Shown piece by piece: positions 42,886-51,173 of a DNA stretch of 64,000 bases; position 1 is the stretch's first letter, and each line of letters starts with the position of its first letter. Location of the stretch: assembly GCF_030295745.1 (NCBI RefSeq), contig NZ_AP027291.1, forward strand, positions 5,704,001 through 5,768,000, given 5' to 3'. A model generated the notes under the pieces. That model worked only from the letters and a program-made list of their open reading frames with translations, did no database searches and was not told the origin of the DNA. This stretch comes from Mycolicibacterium sp. TUM20985. Its GTDB lineage: Bacteria; Actinomycetota; Actinomycetes; Mycobacteriales; Mycobacteriaceae. The position numbers were made by a program, and so were the translations under genes.

Positions 42886-43566
42886 TCACTTCGATTGATG
42901 GACCTCGGAGACTGGGTTCGCCAGGTCGTCGGCGACTGCGACGAGCAGGCCGCCGAGCATGAACGCCGTAATCACCGCCGCGAGGGCACCCGCGCTGAAT
43001 GCAGGGATGAACTTCCGGGCGCCCGACACTTCGTCGGCGGCGGCCTGGTGGAACTGGTGAGTGAGCGCGTGGCCCTTGCCGCGTTGCAGTAGGTAGCGGT
43101 TGACGGGATAGGCAGCGAAGAACGCGGCGGAGAGCGCAATCATCATTCCGATCCAGAAGATCGGATTCACTAGCCCGGCGTTCATTGCTCCGGGGATCAC
43201 CGCCATGACGATGTTGTCGACCACCTCCATCGTCAGGATCGACAACGTGTCCGCAGCGAGGACCACACTCAGCGCCGTTCCCAGCGCCAACCCGGCTTTG
43301 AGGAGCGGCAGCGTGGACAAGGAATAGCCGAAGAAGAACGCCAAGACGACGGACAACGCGATGGTCACCGGGTTGCTCAAGCCGAGCGCGGTGCCAATGA
43401 CGAGGCCGGCGATCTCTCCGATGGCACAGCCGGTCAGGCAGTGCAAGGTCGCGCTCAGCGCCATCGTGTTGGTACTGCCGCCCATCCCGTGGTGGTCGTG
43501 GACGCCGCCGCCGTCACGATCGTGGTGCTCCTGATCGTGATCGTGTCTTTCGGATGGCATGGTCAT
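42886..43566 (-). CDS. DUF4396 membrane protein with His-rich N-terminus
   Basis: 226 residues from an ATG with AAGGAG eight bases upstream (an ATG two codons later is possible). The first 35 residues are His/Asp-rich (SERHDHDQEHHDRDGGGVHDHHGM). A DUF4396 domain follows with TLHCLTGCAIGEIAGLVIGTALGLS, FFFGYSLSTLPLLKAG, MEVVDNIVMAVIPGAMNAGL, IFWIGMMIALSAAFFAAYPVNRYLLQRGKGHALTH and a last helix. The C-x-x-G-C and Met/His-containing helices are what one expects of a metal-handling membrane protein. A perfect CsoR-type palindrome lies 51 bases upstream, which points to copper- or related-stress induction. The csoR gene itself is not in this window. Confidence 0.82.
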   Translation of the reverse strand: MTMPSERHDHDQEHHDRDGGGVHDHHGMGGSTNTMALSATLHCLTGCAIGEIAGLVIGTALGLSNPVTIALSVVLAFFFGYSLSTLPLLKAGLALGTALSVVLAADTLSILTMEVVDNIVMAVIPGAMNAGLVNPIFWIGMMIALSAAFFAAYPVNRYLLQRGKGHALTHQFHQAAADEVSGARKFIPAFSAGALAAVITAFMLGGLLVAVADDLANPVSEVHQSK

Positions 43567-43616
43567 GACGTCTGCTCCTTGGACTGAGTCGGCACAGCGA
43601 TTGCCCACGGTCGACT

Positions 43617-43633
43617 ATACCCCCAGGGGGTAT
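43617..43633. promoter_or_regulatory. CsoR/RcnR-type operator candidate
   Basis: ATACCCCCAGGGGGTAT is a perfect inverted repeat around a central A, with the ATA-C5 / G5-TAT layout typical of CsoR/RcnR-family operators. It is 51 bases upstream of the DUF4396 start and 61 bases upstream of the divergent FAD-protein start, so either or both could be controlled. Confidence 0.65.
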
Positions 43634-43693
43634 GTTCGACAATCGGGGTCAGCGTGCTCCACTCGGGCAGCGGCCCCGACTAGCGTGGACTTC

Positions 43694-44623
43694 ATGTCAC
43701 CCCGTGTCGCGGTAGTCGGTGCCGGTCTGTCCGGTGCGTCGTGTGCGGCTGCGCTCCGCGAGCGCGGCCTCACCGTCGACGTGATCGAGCGGGGACGTGC
43801 GCCTGGCGGCCGGATGGCATCGCCGACATTGCACGGGCGCAGGGTCGACATCGGCGCGGCGTACTTCACGGTGAAGGAGCCCGAGTTCACCCCGATCGTG
43901 GACGCGTGGACGGCGGACGGGCTGGCCCGGGAGTGGACCGACACGTTCGACGTGTTCTCCGCCGACGGCCACCGCCGCACGTCCGGCCCGATGCGGTACG
44001 CCGCGCCCGACGGATTGCGGTCACTGGTGCGCGCGGTCCTGCCCGACGAGGCGCACACCGACGGCGCCGTCGTCGGTCTCGAGGATCTGGACCACGACGC
44101 GGTCGTGCTGGCGATGCCCGATCCGCAGGCCGCCCGGCTGGCCCCCGACGCGATCGACTGGATCGACTACGAACCCGTGGTCACCGTGGTGGCGGGCTGG
44201 GGTGAGCGGTGCTGGGCCGTCACCGACGCCGCCTTCGTCAACGACGACGCCGACATCACCACCGTCGCCGACGACGGCTCGCGCCGCGGCGATGGCGCGC
44301 CCGTGCTCGTCGTCCATACGACGGCGCAGCGGGCGCGGGCCCACCTCGAGGATCCGGAGGGGGCGGTGGGACCCGTCCTGGCCGCCCTCGGCCGCGTCCT
44401 GGTGGTCGAAGAGCCACCGCAGTGGACCGTCGCCCACCGCTGGACTTTCGCCAAACCCATTGCTACCCATGATGATCGGTCGTTCGCCTTGCTCGAGCGA
44501 GCAGGTCGTCCGCTGGGGCTGTGCGGCGACTCGTGGTGCCCGTCGGGCGCGCCGCGGATTGAGTCGGCGTGGCTTTCGGGGCACCGGCTCGGTGTGGCAC
44601 TAGCCGATCAACTGGTTCGGTGA
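43694..44623 (+). CDS. FAD-dependent amine-oxidase/renalase-like protein
   Basis: 309 residues. RVAVVGAGLSGASCAAALRERGLTVDVIERG and APGGRMASP form the FAD-binding site (GxGxxG and the second GGR motif). RVDIGAAYFTVKEPEF then follows, as in renalase-like NAD(P)/FAD proteins. The C-terminus has LCGDSWCPSGAPRIESAWLSGHRLGVALA, the second FAD-contact motif. Function in bacteria is unclear; renalase-like enzymes oxidise isomeric forms of NAD(P)H. It starts a three-gene run with a cysteine-desulfurase-like gene (one base apart) and a TenA-like gene. Confidence 0.82.
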   Translation: MSPRVAVVGAGLSGASCAAALRERGLTVDVIERGRAPGGRMASPTLHGRRVDIGAAYFTVKEPEFTPIVDAWTADGLAREWTDTFDVFSADGHRRTSGPMRYAAPDGLRSLVRAVLPDEAHTDGAVVGLEDLDHDAVVLAMPDPQAARLAPDAIDWIDYEPVVTVVAGWGERCWAVTDAAFVNDDADITTVADDGSRRGDGAPVLVVHTTAQRARAHLEDPEGAVGPVLAALGRVLVVEEPPQWTVAHRWTFAKPIATHDDRSFALLERAGRPLGLCGDSWCPSGAPRIESAWLSGHRLGVALADQLVR

Positions 44624-44624
44624 C

Positions 44625-45818
44625 GTGAGCTTCGACGTCGGCGCGGTGCGCCGCTGCTTCCCCGCGCTCGAGGGCGGTACCGCCTTCTTCGACGGACCCG
44701 GTGGCTCGCAGACCCCGACGGCAGTGGCCGACGCGGTGCGCGACGCGATGCTGCGGCCGCTGTCCAATCGCGGGCCCGCCACCGCCGCGGCCCGCAATGC
44801 CGAGGAGATCGTCGGCCGGTGCCGCGACGCCGTGGCGGATCTGCTCAACGCCGACCCCGACGAGGTGATCTTCGGGCGGAGCATGACCGCGTTGACCTTC
44901 GACCTGGCGCGGACGCTTTCCACGCGGTGGCAGCCCGGTGACGAGGTCGTGGTGACACGACTCGACCACGATGCCAACGTCCGGCCGTGGGTGATCGCCG
45001 CCGCGGCGGCCGGCGCGGTGGTGCGGTGGGTGGACTTCGACCCCGCGACCGCCGAACTGCTTGTCCCCGACGTCGAGGCCCAACTGAGCGAACGCACGCG
45101 CCTGGTCGCCGTGACCGCCGCGTCGAACCTGATCGGCACGATGCCCGACGTGCGCGCGATCGCCGCCCGCGCCCATGCCGTCGGTGCACTGCTGTACGTC
45201 GACGGTGTGCACTACACCGCGCACGGCGTCGTCGACGTCCGCGCGCTGGGCGCCGACTTCTTCGCCTGCTCGCCGTACAAGTTCCTGGGTCCGCACTGCG
45301 GTGTGGTCGCCAGCAGGCGCGACGTGCTCGCCGACCTGCGTCCGGCGAAGCTGCTCCCCGCCACCGACCGAGTGCCCGAGCGCTTCGAACTGGGCACGCT
45401 GCCCTACGAACTGATGGCGGGCACGACCGCCGCGGTCGACTTCATCGCCGGGATGACCGACGCGACCGGCAGCCGCCGCGAGCGGCTCGTGGCGAGCCTG
45501 CGCGCCCTCGAACTGCACGAGGATGCGCTTCGGCACCGGATCGAGACAGGCCTGCGGCGGCTGCCATCGGTGCGTGTCCACTCCCTGGCGGCACGCCGAA
45601 CCCCGACGCTGCTGCTCACCTTCGCCGACCGGGCCGCCGCGGAGGTCAGCGCCGCCCTCGCCGAGCAGGACGTCAACGCACCCGCCGGCTCCTTCTACGC
45701 CTACGAGGCGTCGCGGCGCCTCGGGCTCGGCGAGGCGGGTGGCCTACGGGTGGGGTTGGCGCCGTACAACACCACCGACGACGTCGACCGGCTGCTGCGC
45801 GGACTCGAGATCGGCTAG
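44625..45818 (+). CDS. Cysteine-desulfurase-like (class V aminotransferase) protein
   Basis: 397 residues from a GTG one base after the preceding stop. FFDGPGGSQTPTAVADAV, LSNRGPATAAARNAEEIV and EVIFGRSMTALTFDLARTL are the phrases of the cysteine-desulfurase-like protein group (the TIGR01976 type). The cofactor site has LLYVDGVHYTAHGVVDV (Asp, His) and the PLP Lys in FFACSPYKFLGPHCGV. The active-site Cys loop of true NifS/IscS proteins is not obvious, so sulfur transfer is unproven. It sits in an operon between an FAD protein and a TenA-like protein. Confidence 0.87.
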   Translation: MSFDVGAVRRCFPALEGGTAFFDGPGGSQTPTAVADAVRDAMLRPLSNRGPATAAARNAEEIVGRCRDAVADLLNADPDEVIFGRSMTALTFDLARTLSTRWQPGDEVVVTRLDHDANVRPWVIAAAAAGAVVRWVDFDPATAELLVPDVEAQLSERTRLVAVTAASNLIGTMPDVRAIAARAHAVGALLYVDGVHYTAHGVVDVRALGADFFACSPYKFLGPHCGVVASRRDVLADLRPAKLLPATDRVPERFELGTLPYELMAGTTAAVDFIAGMTDATGSRRERLVASLRALELHEDALRHRIETGLRRLPSVRVHSLAARRTPTLLLTFADRAAAEVSAALAEQDVNAPAGSFYAYEASRRLGLGEAGGLRVGLAPYNTTDDVDRLLRGLEIG

Positions 45819-45864
45819 CGCCACCGCGATTTGGGCACCGCTGGCATCTGACTACGATCGGGGC

Positions 45865-46437
45865 GTGCTCGACGCGCTGTGGAACTCCGCCACCCGACAT
45901 CCCTTTCTCGACGCGGTGCGCGACGGGACCATCAGCGCCGCGGCGTTCGATCGCTGGCTGGCGCAGGACGCGGTGTTCGTCGCCGACCTGCTGACGTTTC
46001 AGGCCCGGCTACTGGCCCGCGCGCCTCGCTCGGCCCAGAACGTGCTGGCCGGCGGGTGCGTCGCGCTGGTCGCGGAGCTCGACTGGTTCGAGGTCCAGGC
46101 GGCGCGGCGCGGTCTCGACCTCGGGCCACCCGCGCTGCCCGCGACGCTCGCCTACCGGGAGCTCCTACAGCGGTTGGACTCGCTGCCCTTCGACGCGGCG
46201 GTCACGGCGCTGTGGGTGCTCGAGCGGGTGTACCTGTTGGCCTGGTCGTCGACCGCGTCGAGCACCACGCCGTTCGGCGAGTTCGTCGACCACTGGGCTG
46301 ATCCCGGCTTCGCCCAATACGTCGACGGCCTCGGCGCGCTCGCGACCCCGGACGAGCGCCACGATCTGGTGAGCGAGGTGCTGACCCTCGAGCTGGCGTT
46401 CTGGGACATGGCCCTCGAAGACGAGGGAACCGGCTAA
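45865..46437 (+). CDS. TenA/PqqC-like protein
   Basis: 190 residues from a GTG. WNSATRHPFLDAVRDGTISAAAFDRWLAQDAVFVADLLTFQARLL is the opening of TenA-type helical bundles, where the substrate-side Asp is in QDAVFV. Then follow ELDWFEVQAARRGLDL, TLAYRELLQRL and the Glu-containing ALWVLERVYLLAW and ELAFWDMAL. The Cys typical of classic thiaminase II is missing, which fits the TenA_E or TenA_C-less subgroups. A role in thiamin or other cofactor salvage is possible, but no thiamin genes are adjacent. Its last four bases overlap the STAS gene, convergently. Confidence 0.78.
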   Translation: MLDALWNSATRHPFLDAVRDGTISAAAFDRWLAQDAVFVADLLTFQARLLARAPRSAQNVLAGGCVALVAELDWFEVQAARRGLDLGPPALPATLAYRELLQRLDSLPFDAAVTALWVLERVYLLAWSSTASSTTPFGEFVDHWADPGFAQYVDGLGALATPDERHDLVSEVLTLELAFWDMALEDEGTG

Positions 46438-46763
46438 CCGCCGTCCGTCGCAGTCGGGGCCGGTTCGACGGTCGCGACATCGCTGAGCCCGCTGATCGTC
46501 AGCACGCGAATCAGGAACGGGTGCACGATCAGATGCAGGCCGTCGACTTCGTCGGCGTGGTCGAACAACACGTTGATCCCGGCGCTGTCGAGGTACTTCA
46601 CCGCGCTCATGTCGACGGTCAGCGGCGTGCGGCTGCCCGCGCTCGCCGTCGCGAGCGCCTCGGTGAAGACGGCGACGTTGCTGAGGTCGATCTCCCCCAC
46701 CGCCACCACGCGGGGTCCCCCTTCGGCGTCGTGGTCGGCGTGCAGCGTGAGTGGTGTGGCCAT
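46434..46763 (-). CDS. STAS-domain anti-sigma factor antagonist
   Basis: 109 residues forming one STAS domain: VVAVGEIDLSNVAVFTEALATA (N-terminal strand), then PLTVDMSAVKYLDSAGINVLFDHA, where the Ser of DSAG (about residue 60) is the phosphorylation site, and HLIVHPFLIRVLTISGL at the end. Its ATG shares one base with the stop of the large upstream kinase/phosphatase gene (TGATG), so the two are translated together. The expected cycle is phosphorylation by the RsbW-like domain and dephosphorylation by the RsbU-like domain of that protein. The sigma factor finally controlled is not identified in this window. Confidence 0.9.
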   Translation of the reverse strand: MATPLTLHADHDAEGGPRVVAVGEIDLSNVAVFTEALATASAGSRTPLTVDMSAVKYLDSAGINVLFDHADEVDGLHLIVHPFLIRVLTISGLSDVATVEPAPTATDGG

Positions 46764-49700
46764 CAGGTGATCCTCGCGTGCAACTGAACCGTGGTTCCGA
46801 CGTCGTCGGTGGTGATCGTGAAATCATCCATCAGGCCCCGCATGAGACCGATCCCGCGGCCGCGACGGATGTCAGGGATCTGGCTCGGCGGTCTCCACCG
46901 TCCGGTGTCGGTGATGGTCACCTGCAGGCGGTCGGCCGACGCGGCCGCCTGCAACGAGATGGTGCCGTCGGGCCGATCGCGGTGGCCGTGTTCGATCGCG
47001 TTGGAGACGGCCTCCCCGGTCGCGGTCAGCACGTCGTTGATCTGAGCGGGCTCCACCCCGGCCTGAGTCAGCCACGCGCGCAGGGCATCACGGCTCGGGG
47101 CGAGCTGATTGACGGCAGGGGCGAAGCTCGTGGCCAAGGGGACCGGCTGCCGGTACAGCAGAAGGGCCACGTCGTCGGGATACCCCCCGGGTGGCTCGAG
47201 CCCCGACATGAGGTGGTCGGCGAGGTCGTCGAGTGTCGAGGACCGGCCGCCCCGAACGACGTCGGCGGCCAGGTCCATCCCGTCGTCCAGTGACGTACCG
47301 CGGCGTTCGACGAGGCCGTCGGTGTACAGCAATAGCGTCGAGCGCGCGGGCATCGTCATCCGCACCTCGGGTCGCAGTCGGCCGATGCGCAGGGCCAGGG
47401 GTAGCCCTCGACCGCCCTCCAACATCTCGATGGTTCCCTTCGCCTCTACCAAGATCGGCGGCGGATGACCGGCACTGGAGTAGACCAACTCACCGGTGCC
47501 GGGCGTGAGCACCGCACAGAACACGGTGGCGCAGCGAGCCCCGTCCAACCGCGCGGCGAAGCGGTCCATCCCCGCGAGAACCGCACTGGGCGAAGATTGT
47601 TCGAGTAGGAGTGCGCGGCAGGCACTGCGCAGCTGCCCCATCACGGTGGCGGCCCCCAGACCGTGGCCGACGCAGTCACCGACGACCAACGCGACCCGTC
47701 CGTCGTCGAGGTCGACGACGTCATACCAGTCGCCGCCGACCTGCAGCGGGCGGCTCGCGGGGCGGTAGCGCACCGCGAAGCCGGTGGGCAGGCTAACGGG
47801 CCCGAGCATCGCGTGCTGCAGGGCGAGCGCGGTCTCACGCTGCTCGTCGAGTTGGTAGACGCGCTGAAGGCCCTGACCCAATCGCCCCGCCAGGACGCTG
47901 AGCAGCGTGTGGTCCCTGGCGGTGAACGGCCGCTGCTCGGCCAACTCGACCCACACGACGAGCACGCCCCGGGGATGTTGCAGCGCGATACCTGCGGCAT
48001 TGGCCTCCCCGGCCATCGTGGTCAGCAGGTCGGCGTGCCGCAGTGATTCGATCAATTGTTGCTGCCGTGCCGGCATTTCGGACCACTCGAGGTCTTCGCC
48101 GACGCACAGCACCTCGGCCGGACTGGGGGCGGTAGCCGAAAACGTTACGGCCATGACCCGGCGCGCCTGCCACACCGCGCGGAGCTCCTCGACGGCTCCC
48201 CTCAGAGCATCGTCGAGTGAATCGGCCTGAACGAGCTGGTGATTCAGCGCGGCCAGCGCCGATTCGCGTTGTACGGCGTAGTGCTCGGCGGTGACGTCGC
48301 GGAAGGTGCCGACCATCACCTGCCGGGCCGTGTCGGGATCCTCGGCGTGGTTGATGTTGACCGCGACCCACAGCCGGTGCCCGTCTCGGTGGGTCACCGG
48401 AACGGTGAAGGTGTCGTGGCTCTTGTTGATCAGGCCCGCGAACGCCGTCTCGACCTGCCGGAAGGATTCGGGGTCGGTCTCGGCGTCGGGCCACCACGGG
48501 TGCACCGCCGCGTAGGGCAGTCCCTCGGGGCCGTAACCGAGCATCTCGGCGAACGCCGTGTTGATCTCGATGACGGCGCCGTCGTCGTCACAGACGAAGA
48601 ACGCCTCCTGCAGCGAGTCGACAAGCGCCGTCCGCCACCGGGCGTGGTGGTTGCGCAGCCGGGCGAGTTCGATGTTGGCCCGTACCCGCGCGAGGAACTC
48701 GGCGGCCACGAAGGGTTTGACGAGGTAGTCGTCGGCCCCGGCTTGCAGACCCTCGATGGACGCGTCCTGCCCGGCGCGGGCCGACAGCAACAGGACGGGC
48801 AGGGCGGCTGTCCGCGGATCGGAGCGCAGCGCCGCGAGCAGCTGCAGGCCGTTCAGCCCGGGCATCATCACGTCGCTGATCACGAGGTCCGGGGACTGGC
48901 TGCGGACCGCGTCGAGCGCCCTTCGGCCATCGACGACGGCGCTGACCTGGTAACCGGAGGTCCGCAGCAGGCTGGTGAGGTACTCGCGCATGTCGGCGTT
49001 GTCGTCGGCGATCAGCACCCGGATCTGTCCGTCGCCGGTGTCCGCGGGCGTGATGGTCGGCATCGGCTCGTCGGAGACCGGCGAACCCGGGTCGCTGGGC
49101 AGCCAGCGCAACGCTTCCTGCACGTACGGCTCGCCGATGGCGCCCGCGGTCGCGCCGGCGCCGCTGGGAGCCGAGACATCCTCGGCGGCAAGGTGTCCCG
49201 AGCCGAAGGGCACGCTTACGGTGAACGTCGAACCTACGCCCTCCTGGCTATCGGCGGTGATCGTGCCGCCGTGCAGGGCGACGAGTTCGCGTACCAGGGC
49301 GAGCCCGATGCCACTGCCCTCCGTCGATCGGGCGCGGGCGGTCTCGATGCGGTGGAACCGCTCGAAGAGGCGAGGCATCTCCGCGGCGGAGACGCCGATG
49401 CCGGTATCGGCGACAGTCACGACCGCACCGCCGTCATCGCGGCGCACCCGCACGGCGATGGACCCCTCGAAGGTGAACTTCAGCGCATTGGACAGCAGGT
49501 TCAGCATCACCTTCTCCCACATGTCGCGATCCAGGTAGACGGGTTCGTCGTGCGGCGGGCAGTCGACGGTGAACGTCAGCCCGGCCCGGTCGACGGCCGA
49601 GCGGAACACGCTGGCCAGTTCGGCGGTGAAGGCGGCCAGGTCGACGGGTTCGAACCGGGCCTGAATCCGTCCAGCCTGGATTCGGGAGAAGTCGAGCAGG

Positions 49701-50872
49701 GTGTTGACCAGCTTCGCCATCCGCAGCGCGTTTCGGTGGATGAGCTCGAGCTCGTCACGGGCCCGCGCATCGAGTTTGTTCGAGCGGCTCCGCAACTCGT
49801 CGACCGGCCCCAAGATCAGCGTCAGCGGCGTGCGGAACTCGTGGCTGATGTTGGAGAAGAAGGCCGTCTTCGCGCTGTCCAGCTCGGCGAGTTCCTCCGC
49901 CCTCTGCTGCTGTGCCCGGTAGCTGCGGGCGCTGCCCACCCCGGCGGCGATGTGTCCGGCCACGAGCTCGATGAACCCGCGGTAGGACTCGTCGAACGGA
50001 CGGTGGCGGTTCAGCGCGGCGACCAGCACCCCGACGGGCGCGCCGCCCCGCTGCAGCAGCGGTGCGACGAGGGCCTGCACCGGTGGCTCCGCCCAGGCGC
50101 CCTCCGGGAGGTCCGGGATGCCGTCGAGCTGGACCAGTTCGGCCTCCCCGCGGGACGGGTTCGCGACCGGCCATACCGACGAGCTGTGGTCGGGGAGCAC
50201 GTCCGGCGCCGCCGGATGCCCGAGTGCGATACCGCTCACCCCGGCGAGCCGCGCGTCACCGGCGGCGTCGAACAGGTAGGTCATCGTGAAGGGCAGGTCG
50301 AACGGATTGCCGGCGAGCTGGTCGGCGGCGAAGTTCAGCATCTGCCGTTCGGTGCGCACCACGCTCGGGTCGGAGCCCAGGTCGCGCAGCGTCTCCATGC
50401 GGCGCTCGCCGATCACCCGGTCGGTGTCCTCGCTGACCACGCAGAGCATCCCGACGACGCGACCGGCCTCGTCCCGCAGCGGGCTGTACGAGAACGTGTG
50501 ATAGGTCTCCTCGGAGTAACCCGACCGTTCCAGGAAGAGCAGCAGAGCTTCGTCCCACGTCGCCTCACCCGTCGACAGCACCCGATCGATCCGCGGGCCG
50601 ATGTCACTCCAGATCTCCTCCCACACCTCGCTGGCGGGCCGGCCGAGCGCCCACGGGTACTTCTTTCCCAGGGTGTCGCGACGGTAGGCGGCATTGCAGA
50701 AGAACGTTAGGTCCGGGCCCCAGGCCATCCACATCGGAAACCGCGACGAGAGCAGGATGCTGACGGCGGTGCGCAGGCTCTGTGGCCATGCGTCCGGCGG
50801 CCCCAGCGGGGTGGACGACCAGTCGACCAGCGTGAGGTCGCGGCCGATCTCATCGTCTGCGCGAAAGACCAC
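46763..50872 (-). CDS. Giant hybrid: PAS-GAF-histidine kinase-receiver-PAS-GAF-RsbU phosphatase-RsbW kinase
   Basis: 1369 residues. Order read from sequence: PAS-like 1-150; GAF about 165-320; HisKA with SNISHEFRTPL (H344); HATPase with NLLSNALKFT, VVTVADTGIGV, GSGIGLALVRELV (455-555); receiver with ADDN (623-624), phospho-Asp in VISDVMMPGLNG (D667), LVKPF (K719); PAS 745-865; GAF 875-1010; PP2C/SpoIIE phosphatase with QVGGDWYDVVDL (D1048) and VVGDCVGHG (D1066); and an RsbW-type ATPase 1245-1365 with GEAVSNAIEHGH and RGRGIGLMRGLMDD. It fuses a two-component phosphorelay to a partner-switching module. No membrane helix is seen, so it is cytosolic. It is coupled to the STAS gene downstream. Confidence 0.93.
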   Translation of the reverse strand: MVFRADDEIGRDLTLVDWSSTPLGPPDAWPQSLRTAVSILLSSRFPMWMAWGPDLTFFCNAAYRRDTLGKKYPWALGRPASEVWEEIWSDIGPRIDRVLSTGEATWDEALLLFLERSGYSEETYHTFSYSPLRDEAGRVVGMLCVVSEDTDRVIGERRMETLRDLGSDPSVVRTERQMLNFAADQLAGNPFDLPFTMTYLFDAAGDARLAGVSGIALGHPAAPDVLPDHSSSVWPVANPSRGEAELVQLDGIPDLPEGAWAEPPVQALVAPLLQRGGAPVGVLVAALNRHRPFDESYRGFIELVAGHIAAGVGSARSYRAQQQRAEELAELDSAKTAFFSNISHEFRTPLTLILGPVDELRSRSNKLDARARDELELIHRNALRMAKLVNTLLDFSRIQAGRIQARFEPVDLAAFTAELASVFRSAVDRAGLTFTVDCPPHDEPVYLDRDMWEKVMLNLLSNALKFTFEGSIAVRVRRDDGGAVVTVADTGIGVSAAEMPRLFERFHRIETARARSTEGSGIGLALVRELVALHGGTITADSQEGVGSTFTVSVPFGSGHLAAEDVSAPSGAGATAGAIGEPYVQEALRWLPSDPGSPVSDEPMPTITPADTGDGQIRVLIADDNADMREYLTSLLRTSGYQVSAVVDGRRALDAVRSQSPDLVISDVMMPGLNGLQLLAALRSDPRTAALPVLLLSARAGQDASIEGLQAGADDYLVKPFVAAEFLARVRANIELARLRNHHARWRTALVDSLQEAFFVCDDDGAVIEINTAFAEMLGYGPEGLPYAAVHPWWPDAETDPESFRQVETAFAGLINKSHDTFTVPVTHRDGHRLWVAVNINHAEDPDTARQVMVGTFRDVTAEHYAVQRESALAALNHQLVQADSLDDALRGAVEELRAVWQARRVMAVTFSATAPSPAEVLCVGEDLEWSEMPARQQQLIESLRHADLLTTMAGEANAAGIALQHPRGVLVVWVELAEQRPFTARDHTLLSVLAGRLGQGLQRVYQLDEQRETALALQHAMLGPVSLPTGFAVRYRPASRPLQVGGDWYDVVDLDDGRVALVVGDCVGHGLGAATVMGQLRSACRALLLEQSSPSAVLAGMDRFAARLDGARCATVFCAVLTPGTGELVYSSAGHPPPILVEAKGTIEMLEGGRGLPLALRIGRLRPEVRMTMPARSTLLLYTDGLVERRGTSLDDGMDLAADVVRGGRSSTLDDLADHLMSGLEPPGGYPDDVALLLYRQPVPLATSFAPAVNQLAPSRDALRAWLTQAGVEPAQINDVLTATGEAVSNAIEHGHRDRPDGTISLQAAASADRLQVTITDTGRWRPPSQIPDIRRGRGIGLMRGLMDDFTITTDDVGTTVQLHARIT

Positions 50873-51173
50873 GGAGATGCCTCTCGCCTGCCGACCTCAA
50901 AGGACGTCGACGCCGCAATGGTCTAGACGGCCGACATCGTCACCATAAGGCATACAGGCAGCGGCCCCCTGCCGCCACCTTTTGGCGCCAGTACCCCATC
51001 TCCTCCCCAACCCCGCGAGCGTGCGTGTTTGCGGCCGACACGCCGGGCCGGGTCGGGAGTTCGCGCACGCTCGCAACCGCTCGACCGATCGACCGGCCCC
51101 GCGTCGTGGGCGGAGCGGCGGCAATTCTGACGTCCGCGTAACCATCCGGGCTGAAATGGGTATGCCCCATGCC
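50873..51173. other. Divergent intergenic region with palindrome
   Basis: About 300 bases between the hybrid kinase and the LLM gene. Arms at 51015-51025 and 51064-51074 (GCGAGCGTGCG and its exact complement) are separated by 38 bases, forming a stable hairpin that resembles palindromes seen between genes in mycobacteria. Promoters for both genes must lie here; I could not fix hexamers. Confidence 0.5.

Noticed and set aside
48239-50710. 823-codon open frame on the plus strand
   Set aside because: It is a mirror of the hybrid kinase gene, rich in Arg/His/Gly/Val with no motifs.
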